Source of the DNA: Microbacterium sp. BLY
GTDB lineage: Bacteria > Actinomycetota > Actinomycetes > Actinomycetales > Microbacteriaceae
Assembly (NCBI RefSeq): GCF_017939615.1
Contig: NZ_JAGKSR010000001.1
Location: forward strand, 1,240,001 to 1,304,000
Reading direction: 5' to 3'
Length of the DNA stretch: 64,000 nucleotides
Each line of letters opens with the position of its first letter. The stretch's first letter is position 1. Under the pieces are notes generated by a model. It did no database searches. It worked only from the letters and a program-made list of their open reading frames with translations, and was not told the DNA's origin. Of the stretch, positions 57,251 through 64,000 are shown piece by piece. A program made the position numbers and the translations under genes.

Positions 57251-58069
57251 TCAGGGGAGCTGCCAGGGGAAGAGGACGACGAAGATCACGGCCGACACGG
57301 CGAGCATGATCACGGTGAAGACGGTGTCCCTCGTCCGGAACGGCACGAGGTTGCGTTCGGTCCGGGTCGGATGCGCGCCGAACGCCCGCGAGTCCATCGC
57401 GAGCGCGACGCGCTCCGCATGCCGGATGGCGCCCGCGAGCAACGGGACGATGTAGCCCCACCCGCGCGCGATCCGGGCGAACGGACCGCGGCCGCCGTGG
57501 GAGCCGCGCACACGATGCGCGGCGCGGATCACGGACAGCTCGTGGCCGAACCGCGGGACGAAGCGGAACGCCGCCAGGGCCGTGTAGCCGATGCGGTACG
57601 GCACGCGCAGCTGCTGCACACTCGCGCGCACGAGGTCGGACCCGCTGGTGGTGAGGCCGCCGACGAGCGCGAGTGCGACGATGGCCCCGAGCCGCAGCGC
57701 CGTGGCGAATCCGATGCGCGGCGCGCCGCCGTAGAGGGTCCAGTCGCCGATCGTCACGACGGGGGTGGTGTCGGCGACCAGCGCCGCGTCGACCCACAGC
57801 GAGAAGCCGACGCCGATCGCGACCATGCCCACGGGCAGCCCGAGCAGGAGCAGCGCGAGCAGCCGTCCGGTGACCCGCGCGCCGACGAGGATCAGCGCGT
57901 ACGCGAGCAGGAGGAACGCGGCCGGGGTGGCGAGGTCCCGCACGAAGACGAGCAGCAGCATCGCGGGGGCGAAGGCGGCCACCTTCGCCAGCGGATTCAG
58001 GCCGTACAGGAACTGCCGGCGGGAGGTGGCGGTCAGCGGCGCGTACGGATCGAGGGCGGGCATCGTCAT
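57251..58069 (-). CDS. Energy-coupling factor transporter transmembrane subunit (EcfT)
   Basis: This 272-residue membrane protein has four to six helices (AAFAPAMLLLVFVRDLATPAAFLLLAYALILVG and later). The cytoplasmic coupling helices contain AALAAFRFVPRFGHELSVIRAAHRVRG and ALAMDSRAFG, as in EcfT/CbiQ, which contact the ATPases. I chose the ATG at 58069 because it overlaps the ATPase stop (ATGA). It is part of the ATPase-EcfT-SIP operon. The S-component is encoded just upstream on the same strand (59814-60359). Confidence 0.88.
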   Translation of the reverse strand: MTMPALDPYAPLTATSRRQFLYGLNPLAKVAAFAPAMLLLVFVRDLATPAAFLLLAYALILVGARVTGRLLALLLLGLPVGMVAIGVGFSLWVDAALVADTTPVVTIGDWTLYGGAPRIGFATALRLGAIVALALVGGLTTSGSDLVRASVQQLRVPYRIGYTALAAFRFVPRFGHELSVIRAAHRVRGSHGGRGPFARIARGWGYIVPLLAGAIRHAERVALAMDSRAFGAHPTRTERNLVPFRTRDTVFTVIMLAVSAVIFVVLFPWQLP

Positions 58070-59733
58070 GGTGCCGCCTCCCATCCGAGCGGCGCGAGCG
58101 CGCGCTGGAGGGCGGGCGCCCGCAGCCCCGCCGCGGCGAGGAGCCCGGGATCGGCGAACAGGTCGGCCGTGCGACCGGACGCGTGGACGCGGCCGCCGGC
58201 GAGGACGACGGTGTCCGTGCTGTGCTCGGCGACGAGCTGCAGGTCGTGGGTGACGATGACGATCGTCGTGCCGTCCGCCCGCAGGTTCTCCAGCAGCTCG
58301 AGGAGTTCGGCGGCCCGCGCCCGATCCTGCCCGAACGTGGGCTCGTCGAGGGCGAGCACCGGCGGCCGCGTGAGGAGGGCCGTGCCGACGGAGAGCCGCC
58401 GCTTCTCCCCGCCGGAGAGGAGGAACGGGTGCACGCCGGCCTTGTGCGCCAGCCCGAACCGTTCGAGCATCTCGGCCACGCGCGCGGCCACCTCATCCTC
58501 CGGCACGCGACGCAGCCGGAGCCCGTGGGCGAGCTCGTCGAACACCGTCGCCGCGATGAACTGGTGCTCCGGGTTCTGGAACACGAACCCGATGCGCGTC
58601 GCGAGATCGCGGGGGGAGGCGAGGCCCGGGTCGATGCCGGCGACGGAGACCCGGCCCTTCGGCGGCGGCACGACACCGGCGAGCGCCTGGATGAGGGTGG
58701 TCTTGCCCGCGCCGTTGGCTCCGACGATCGCGGTGAGGCTGCCCGCCGCGATGTCGAGGTCGATCCCGTGCAGGATCTCGGTGCGGCGCCGCGTGACGGT
58801 GAGACCACGCGCCCGGATGATCGGCTCCCGGTCGGCGGGCGCAGGCGGCGGCTCGGGGGTCGTCGCCGGTGCGGCCGGGCGTGGTGGCAGGGCGGCGGCG
58901 AGGGCCTCGGGGGTGAGCGGCAGCGGGTCGAGGGGCACGCCGCGGTCGCGCAGGCGCAGGGCGGCGAGGGTGGCGGCGGGCAGCCACACCCCCATCGCGA
59001 CGAGCTCGTCGGCGTGGGTGCGGATGATCTCCGCGGCGGGCCCGTCGAAGGCCACCCGCCCCTCCCGGTCGAGCACGACGGTGCGGGTGACGAAGCGCAT
59101 CGCGGCGTCGAGGTTGTGCTCGACGAGGAGGATGCCGCGGTCGCCCGCCGCCACGACGTCGGTCAGGGCGGCGTACACGTCGTCGATGCCCTGCGGGTCG
59201 AGATTGGCGGTCGGCTCGTCCAGCACGATCAGCGGTGAGCCCATCGCGAGCGCGCAGGCGATGGCGAGGCGCTGCCGCCCGCCGCCGGAGAGGTGGTCGG
59301 GGTTGTCGGAGCGGCGCTCCCACAGGCCGACGCGCTGCAGGGCGTCCTCGACGCGGGCGCGCACGGTGTCGAGGGGGAGGAGGAGGTTCTCGGGCCCGAA
59401 GGCGACCTCGTCGTACACCGTCCCCGTGACGATCTGGGCGTCGGGGTCCTGGAAGACCATCGCGACGTGCGTGCTGAGCGTCGCGGTGTGTGCGGCGGTG
59501 GTGTCGACGCCCCCGGCTTCGACCGTGCCGGTCATCGCCGCGGGCAGCGCGTGCGGGATGAGGCCGTTGAGGGCGAGGGTGAGCGTCGACTTCCCGGAGC
59601 CGGAGGGGCCGAGCAGGAGCACGACCTCGCCCGGGTGGATGTCGAAGGTCACGTCACGCGGAGACGGGTGCGCGGCGTCCGCGTGGGTGAGGGTCAGCTC
59701 GCGCACGCGGAGGAGGGGTGCGGATGGGCGCAC
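58066..59733 (-). CDS. ECF transporter ATPase, two fused ATP-binding domains (EcfA-EcfA')
   Basis: This 555-residue protein holds two complete ABC ATPase domains in one chain. The first Walker A is GPSGSGKST at residues 42-50, with signature DHLSGGGRQRLAIACAL. The second has GANGAGKTT with Lys344 and signature LLSGGEKRRLSVGTALL. Such fused EcfA proteins serve ECF-type vitamin and metal importers. A 19-base iron-box-like site lies 38 bases upstream, and the downstream genes are EcfT and a siderophore-interacting protein. Iron or heme cargo is inferred. Confidence 0.93.
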   Translation of the reverse strand: MRPSAPLLRVRELTLTHADAAHPSPRDVTFDIHPGEVVLLLGPSGSGKSTLTLALNGLIPHALPAAMTGTVEAGGVDTTAAHTATLSTHVAMVFQDPDAQIVTGTVYDEVAFGPENLLLPLDTVRARVEDALQRVGLWERRSDNPDHLSGGGRQRLAIACALAMGSPLIVLDEPTANLDPQGIDDVYAALTDVVAAGDRGILLVEHNLDAAMRFVTRTVVLDREGRVAFDGPAAEIIRTHADELVAMGVWLPAATLAALRLRDRGVPLDPLPLTPEALAAALPPRPAAPATTPEPPPAPADREPIIRARGLTVTRRRTEILHGIDLDIAAGSLTAIVGANGAGKTTLIQALAGVVPPPKGRVSVAGIDPGLASPRDLATRIGFVFQNPEHQFIAATVFDELAHGLRLRRVPEDEVAARVAEMLERFGLAHKAGVHPFLLSGGEKRRLSVGTALLTRPPVLALDEPTFGQDRARAAELLELLENLRADGTTIVIVTHDLQLVAEHSTDTVVLAGGRVHASGRTADLFADPGLLAAAGLRAPALQRALAPLGWEAAP

Positions 59734-59770
59734 GGCACGTCCCTGGATCGACGGTGGGTGTGCCTCTAAC

Positions 59771-59789
59771 TTAGCTGAGCCTTACCTGC
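59771..59789. promoter_or_regulatory. DtxR/IdeR-type iron box upstream of the ECF operon
   Basis: TTAGCTGAGCCTTACCTGC matches the iron-box consensus TTAGGTTAGSCTAACCTAA at about 14 of 19 positions. It is the third such box in the window. Its place directly before the ATPase-EcfT-SIP genes suggests iron repression. Confidence 0.7.
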
Positions 59790-59813
59790 GTCACCAGAAC
59801 GCCGTGGTCGCGA

Positions 59814-60359
59814 TCAGCGGCGGACGACGCCGGCGGTGCGCAGCGCGGAGCCGATGGCGAGGCCGATCGCGGTCCAGGCCACCGGGCCCAGGACGGAGAT
59901 CGTCAGGTACAGCAGCTGGGCCCACAGCGGCATGACCGCGAGGTTCGCGGCGAAGAACACCACGACCGCGACCACGATGCCGATGACGACCGCCGAGACG
60001 AAGAAGCGCCACGCGCCCCACGACCGGTAGCGGGTGAGGGCGGCGACGCCCTCCTGGATGAGACCGAACAGCAGGGCCGTGCCGACGAATCGCAGCGACC
60101 AGGCCGGGTTGAACGCGCTCGCGATGAGGGCCGCGAACACGTGCGTGATGAGGGCCACGAACGGCAGCCGCAGCACCTCCTGCGCGATGATGCCCGGGAG
60201 GACGTGCGAGCCGAGCACGAGGCCGTAGAGGAACAGCAGCGGACTCGCGAGCAGGACGGGCGTGACCCATCCGGCGATGCCGCCGAGGATGCCCGTGGCG
60301 ACGCCGATCGCTGCGCAGATGAGCAGCACTCTGGTCGACAGGACGGAGGAGCGGGCCAC
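59814..60359 (-). CDS. ECF transporter substrate-binding membrane subunit (S-component-like)
   Basis: This 181-residue protein has six hydrophobic helices (LLICAAIGVATGILGGIAGWV, VLLASPLLFLYGLVLG, ALITHVFAALIASAF, LFGLIQEGVAALTRY, VVIGIVVAVVVFFAANLAV, LLYLTISVLGPVAWTAIG), the usual size and fold of an ECF S-component (YkoE-like). The ligand cannot be read from sequence; the neighbouring reductase and iron box point to heme or a siderophore. The GTG at 60359 has a TAAGCT box six bases upstream, so this gene has its own leaderless promoter, separate from the iron-box promoter of the ATPase operon. Confidence 0.8.
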   Translation of the reverse strand: MARSSVLSTRVLLICAAIGVATGILGGIAGWVTPVLLASPLLFLYGLVLGSHVLPGIIAQEVLRLPFVALITHVFAALIASAFNPAWSLRFVGTALLFGLIQEGVAALTRYRSWGAWRFFVSAVVIGIVVAVVVFFAANLAVMPLWAQLLYLTISVLGPVAWTAIGLAIGSALRTAGVVRR

Positions 60360-60527
60360 CCTTCCAGCTTACTGGCGACCTTCGCCGGGTGCGGCCGCCG
60401 CCGACCCTGACCGATCGGCGCGACCGGATGCGACCATCGTTCAGTTCTCGTTCCGGCGCCGATGAGCGGGGCTATCGTGATCCGCGGTGCGGCAAGGACG
60501 CCGCACCGTGATCATCGGGAGTGAAAG

Positions 60528-63500
60528 ATGGGTCGAACACCCCTCCGGATGACAGCGGCCGCCACCCTGGCCACGCTGTTCATCGCGTCGACGGCAACCG
60601 CAGGCTTCGCAACGACCGGGGAGGTGACGCATCCCGTTCCGGTCGGCGGCACCCCCGGGCACTACATCGTGATCATGAAAGCCGATCCCCTCGCCAGCTA
60701 CGAAGGCGACGTCAAGGGACTCAAGGCGACGAAGCCCGACGAGGGCGAGCAGCTCGAGACGCAGTCGCAGGACGCGCAGCGCTACGTCAAGCACCTCGAG
60801 TCCGAGCAGTCCACCCTCATCAACGACGTCGGCGTCACGCCGGACACGACCTACCAGGTCGTGCTCAACGGATTCAGCGCCGACCTCTCGGGCGAGCAGG
60901 TGGACCAGCTCCGCGCCTCGAAGGACGTCCTCGGGGTGTATCCCGACGAGATCCGTCACCCCGATGCGCAGACCTCCACCGACTACCTCGGCCTCGGCGA
61001 CGACCGCAAGGGCCGCGGCGGGGTGTGGCAGCAGACCGGAGGAGTGAAGAAGGCCGGCGAGGGCGTCGTGGTCGGCGTGATCGACACCGGCATCGCTCCC
61101 GAGCACCCCTCGTTCGCGGGCAAGAAGCTCAAGCAGCAGAAGAAGCAGAACAGCCGGCACAAGGGCACCGACCCGTATACCGACGGCACCTACGTGTACT
61201 TCGACAAGTCCGACGGCGGGCAGTTCCGTGCCGCGATGGTCGAGGGCCAGGACTGGGACGAGCGGGACTATTCGACCAAGCTCATCGGCGGACAGTACTT
61301 CTTCACGGGAGCCCGGGCCGCCGGGTTCGACTTCCAGCACGACTACCTGTCGCCGCGCGACGGCGACGGCCACGGCTCGCACACGGCGAGCACCGCCGCC
61401 GGCAACTTCGGAGTGGACGCCGCGGTGGAGGGCGTCGACTTCGGGACGATCTCGGGCGTCGCCCCCGGCGCGAAGGTCGCGGCCTACAAGGCCTGCTACG
61501 TCGGGCCGGACACGACCGTGACCACCGATGACATCTGCGCGCTGAGCGACCTCGTGGCCGCGATCGACCAGGCCGTCGCCGACGGCGTCGACGTGATCAA
61601 CTACTCGATCGGCGGCGGCGCCGCGAGCACCGTGATGGCTCCGGAGGACCTGGCGTTCCTCAACGCCGCCGCCGCCGGCGTCTTCGTCGCGACCAGTGCC
61701 GGCAACGACGGCCCCGATCCGGTCACCGCCGACCACGCGTCGCCGTGGTACACGACGGTCGCCGCCTCCACCATCCCGACGTGGGAGGGGACCGTGCAGT
61801 TCGACGGCTTCGCGCAGGCCGGGGCCTCGGTGAGCGTGCCGTTCGGCGAGAGCGTCTCTGGGCCCTCCATCGCCGCGGTGGATGCCGCCGCGCCCGGTGC
61901 GGCGGATGCGCAGCTGTGCCTGCCGGGCACGCTCGATCCGGCGAAGGTCGCCGGACACATCGTCGTCTGCGACCGCGGCGGCAACGCCCGCGCCGAGAAG
62001 TCCCAGGTCGTGAAGGACGCCGGGGGCATCGGCATGGTGCTGGTGAACGTGCCCGGTGGTGCGGACTCCCTCGACAACGACTTCCACGCGGTGCCGACCG
62101 TGCACCTGAACGCCGTGCACCGGGAAGCCGTGCTCGCGTACGTGCAGGGCGGCGTCGATCGGCCGATCACCCTCGTGGGCGAGAACACCACCGGTGTGAC
62201 CACGCCGACGCCGCAGATCGCGGGCTTCTCGAGCCGAGGGCCGGTCCTGGCCGACGGCACAGACGTCCTCAAGCCGGACATCGCCGCTCCGGGCGTCGCG
62301 ATCCTCGCCGCGACGCACAACGCGCCGGGCGAGGACCCGACCTTCGGAATCCTCTCCGGGACGTCGATGGCCTCCCCGCACATCGCCGGCCTCGGCGCGC
62401 TGTACCTGGGGGAGCACCCGCGGGCCACCCCGGCGGAGATCCGGTCGGCCCTGATGACCACCGCGTACGACACCGTGCTCCCCGACGGCTCGAAGAACAC
62501 GAACCCGTTCGAGCAGGGTGCCGGACAGGTCGACGCGACGCGCTACCTGAACCCCGGGCTGCTGTACCTCAACGGCTTCAAGGACTGGGCGGCGTTCCTC
62601 GACGGGAAGGGGCTGTCGGACTTCCCCGGCATCGACCCCATCGACGGCAGCGACCTGAACCAGGCGTCGATCTCGATCGGCTCCCTGGCCAGCGCGCAGA
62701 CCGTCACCCGCACCGTCACGTCGACCGAGAAGGGCGTGTTCACCGCGAAGGCGTCCGTCCCTGGTGTGAACGTCACCGTCACTCCGTCTCAGCTCGCCTT
62801 CGACAAGCCGGGGCAGACGAAGACCTTCACGGTCACGTTCGACAGCACCACCGCGCCGGTCGAGCAGTGGGCCACGGGTTCGCTCACCTGGACGAGCAAG
62901 AAGAACACGGTGCGCTCGCCGATCGCGGTGTTCCCGGTCACGGCGGATGCCCCGGCCGAGGTCACCGGCAGCGGCGTCGACGGCAGCACGACGGTGGACA
63001 TCGTCCCCGGCCTCGACGGCGACCTGGCGCTGGGCGTCTCCGGTCTCACCCCGTTCCAGCTGCTCAGCGACCCGGACAACCCGGTCGAGGGGCACTCCGG
63101 GAACGAGAACTCGGGCGACGCGAACAAGGACGTGTCCTGGATCGTCGACGTGCCGGAGGGCGCCACGCTCTCCCGGTTCGACCTCGACTCCTCGGACGAC
63201 GAGGGCAGCGATCTCGACCTCACCGTCTACCGGGTCGTGAGCCCCGACGACCTGCGCTATTACGAGCGCTGGCAGTCGGCGACGGGCTCGGCCGACGAGC
63301 AGGTGACGATCCCCGCACCGACCGCCGGCACGTACCTGGTCGTGGCGAACGTGTACGCGACCACCGGGCCGATGACGTGGGACATGACCTACGCCACCGT
63401 GCTCCCGGACGGGGAGGGGGCGTTCACCGCCACGCCGAATCCGATCGCCGCGGTCCGCGGGGAGAAGACGAGCTACGAGCTGAGCTGGTCCGGCCTGACC

Positions 63501-63731
63501 GCCGGCACCCGCTACCTCGGACTCGTCCAGTACGGCGACTCGGCTGTGCGCACCGTGGTGACGGTCACGACACCCGCGGCCGTCGCCCCGGCCCCCGCGC
63601 CGACCCCGGACCCGACCCCGGATCCGGATCCGACGCCGACTCCGACCCCGGACCCGACTCCGGCCCCGACGCCGGATCCGGCTCCGATCCCGGACCCGAC
63701 CCCGACCCCGGAGGCCGACACCGCCGGCTGA
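60528..63731 (+). CDS. Secreted subtilisin-family (S8) serine protease
   Basis: The enzyme is 1067 residues. A signal peptide (TAAATLATLFIASTATAGFA) is followed by an I9-type propeptide (YIVIMKADPLASYEG... to ~residue 150). The catalytic domain has Asp186 (GVIDTGIAPEHP), His282 (GHGSHTAST), Asn393 (SAGNDGP) and Ser613 (SGTSMASPHIAG), with a protease-associated domain inserted between His and Ser (HIVVCDRGGNARAEK). Beta-sandwich domains follow, ending in a Pro/Asp/Thr-rich tail (PTPDPTPDPDPTPTP). No sortase motif is seen. A TATCGT box at 60473 and a 9-bp hairpin (60485-60508) precede the ATG. It probably degrades external proteins. Confidence 0.94.
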   Translation: MGRTPLRMTAAATLATLFIASTATAGFATTGEVTHPVPVGGTPGHYIVIMKADPLASYEGDVKGLKATKPDEGEQLETQSQDAQRYVKHLESEQSTLINDVGVTPDTTYQVVLNGFSADLSGEQVDQLRASKDVLGVYPDEIRHPDAQTSTDYLGLGDDRKGRGGVWQQTGGVKKAGEGVVVGVIDTGIAPEHPSFAGKKLKQQKKQNSRHKGTDPYTDGTYVYFDKSDGGQFRAAMVEGQDWDERDYSTKLIGGQYFFTGARAAGFDFQHDYLSPRDGDGHGSHTASTAAGNFGVDAAVEGVDFGTISGVAPGAKVAAYKACYVGPDTTVTTDDICALSDLVAAIDQAVADGVDVINYSIGGGAASTVMAPEDLAFLNAAAAGVFVATSAGNDGPDPVTADHASPWYTTVAASTIPTWEGTVQFDGFAQAGASVSVPFGESVSGPSIAAVDAAAPGAADAQLCLPGTLDPAKVAGHIVVCDRGGNARAEKSQVVKDAGGIGMVLVNVPGGADSLDNDFHAVPTVHLNAVHREAVLAYVQGGVDRPITLVGENTTGVTTPTPQIAGFSSRGPVLADGTDVLKPDIAAPGVAILAATHNAPGEDPTFGILSGTSMASPHIAGLGALYLGEHPRATPAEIRSALMTTAYDTVLPDGSKNTNPFEQGAGQVDATRYLNPGLLYLNGFKDWAAFLDGKGLSDFPGIDPIDGSDLNQASISIGSLASAQTVTRTVTSTEKGVFTAKASVPGVNVTVTPSQLAFDKPGQTKTFTVTFDSTTAPVEQWATGSLTWTSKKNTVRSPIAVFPVTADAPAEVTGSGVDGSTTVDIVPGLDGDLALGVSGLTPFQLLSDPDNPVEGHSGNENSGDANKDVSWIVDVPEGATLSRFDLDSSDDEGSDLDLTVYRVVSPDDLRYYERWQSATGSADEQVTIPAPTAGTYLVVANVYATTGPMTWDMTYATVLPDGEGAFTATPNPIAAVRGEKTSYELSWSGLTAGTRYLGLVQYGDSAVRTVVTVTTPAAVAPAPAPTPDPTPDPDPTPTPTPDPTPAPTPDPAPIPDPTPTPEADTAG

Positions 63732-63756
63732 TCCCGGAACGGATGCACGACACGGT

Positions 63757-63791
63757 CACGGCCGCACGAGGGAATCCCTCGTGCGGCCGTG
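63757..63791 (+). terminator. Strong stem-loop terminator after the subtilisin gene
   Basis: A perfect 17-bp stem (63757-63773 with 63775-63791) ends 26 bases past the stop. It is followed by 35-base direct repeats. Confidence 0.8.
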
Positions 63792-63858
63792 CCGTCGTCT
63801 CCAGGTCGTGCAACCGTGCCGACGTGCCGTCGTCTCCAGGTCGTGCAGCCGTGCCGAC
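63789..63858 (+). repeat. Two tandem copies of a 35-bp repeat
   Basis: The unit beginning GTGCCGTCGTCTCCAGGTCG occurs at 63789-63823 and 63824-63858, with one base differing (CAA versus CAG). The remainder up to 63930 shows no gene that I can support. Confidence 0.8.
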
Positions 63859-63984
63859 GTGCGGGCGGTCCGTTCGTCGCACGACCGCCGCCGCTCGTCG
63901 CAACGTCCCCCGATCCGGGCGCGACGGCGGGGCGCACTCCCTACCGTGGGGAGACGCAATGATGCGCCCCCAGAGGAGAACCCC

Positions 63985-64000
63985 ATGACCGCACCTTCGT
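63985..64000 (+). CDS. Start of a gene cut by the window end
   Basis: An ATG at 63985 follows AGAGGAGAA (ribosome site, 63972-63980) and a TACCGT box near 63952. Only five codons are visible (MTAPS), so no function can be given. Confidence 0.45.

Overview
The window is a 64 kb piece of a high-GC actinobacterial chromosome. The gene content fits the family Microbacteriaceae, most likely Microbacterium or a close relative (inference): a DUF3073 protein, a sterol-carrier-like SCP_3 protein, HtaA-type heme uptake, sugar ABC operons without their own ATPase, and many starts that look leaderless (an extended TAnnnT box 6-7 bases before ATG or GTG). It is ordinary chromosome. I see no rRNA, tRNA, insertion sequence, prophage or CRISPR array.

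Layout. 1-2080: end of a polar amino-acid ABC system with fused binding protein and permease. 2150-4665: purD, a Nudix hydrolase and an SCP-like protein. 4662-11173: heme acquisition, with hmuTUV divergent from a large wall-anchored HtaA protein and two DtxR/IdeR-type iron boxes between them. 11270-14184: small envelope and stress-type proteins. 14247-17862: a coupled operon of a stand-alone adenylation enzyme, a six-helix membrane flavoprotein and an enoyl-CoA hydratase. 18030-21961: purM, purF and an MFS exporter. 21971-28953: a LacI-type regulator, a GH35 beta-galactosidase, a FitAB/VapBC toxin-antitoxin pair and a sugar ABC operon; matching operators tie regulator, enzyme and transporter together. 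29255-32900: DUF3073, a universal stress protein, a PadR/DUF4097 operon and a TipA-like MerR regulator. 33014-36553: a membrane protein, a nitroreductase, a Rieske/FAD oxidoreductase and paired CrcB fluoride channels. 36711-41448: TetR plus an RND pump, then an aldose epimerase. 41504-47861: a DEAD-box helicase with a structured leader, YaeQ, a radical SAM protein, a VanY-type peptidase and an acyl-CoA dehydrogenase. 48201-56194: a GntR-controlled catabolic operon with clear LsrK and LsrF homologues, a cupin, a 2-hydroxyacid dehydrogenase and a CUT1 transporter. 56365-60359: an iron-box-linked ECF transporter with a siderophore-interacting reductase. 60528-63731: a secreted subtilisin.

The most interesting systems are the Lsr-like operon with a non-Lsr transporter and no LsrG/LsrR/LsrB, the adenylation/membrane-flavoprotein/hydratase operon that looks like a split version of fungal TmpL, and the ECF-SIP iron module. 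At the DNA level there are several families of long intergenic palindromes, and a short interspersed repeat that sits in frame inside both purF and a merR gene.
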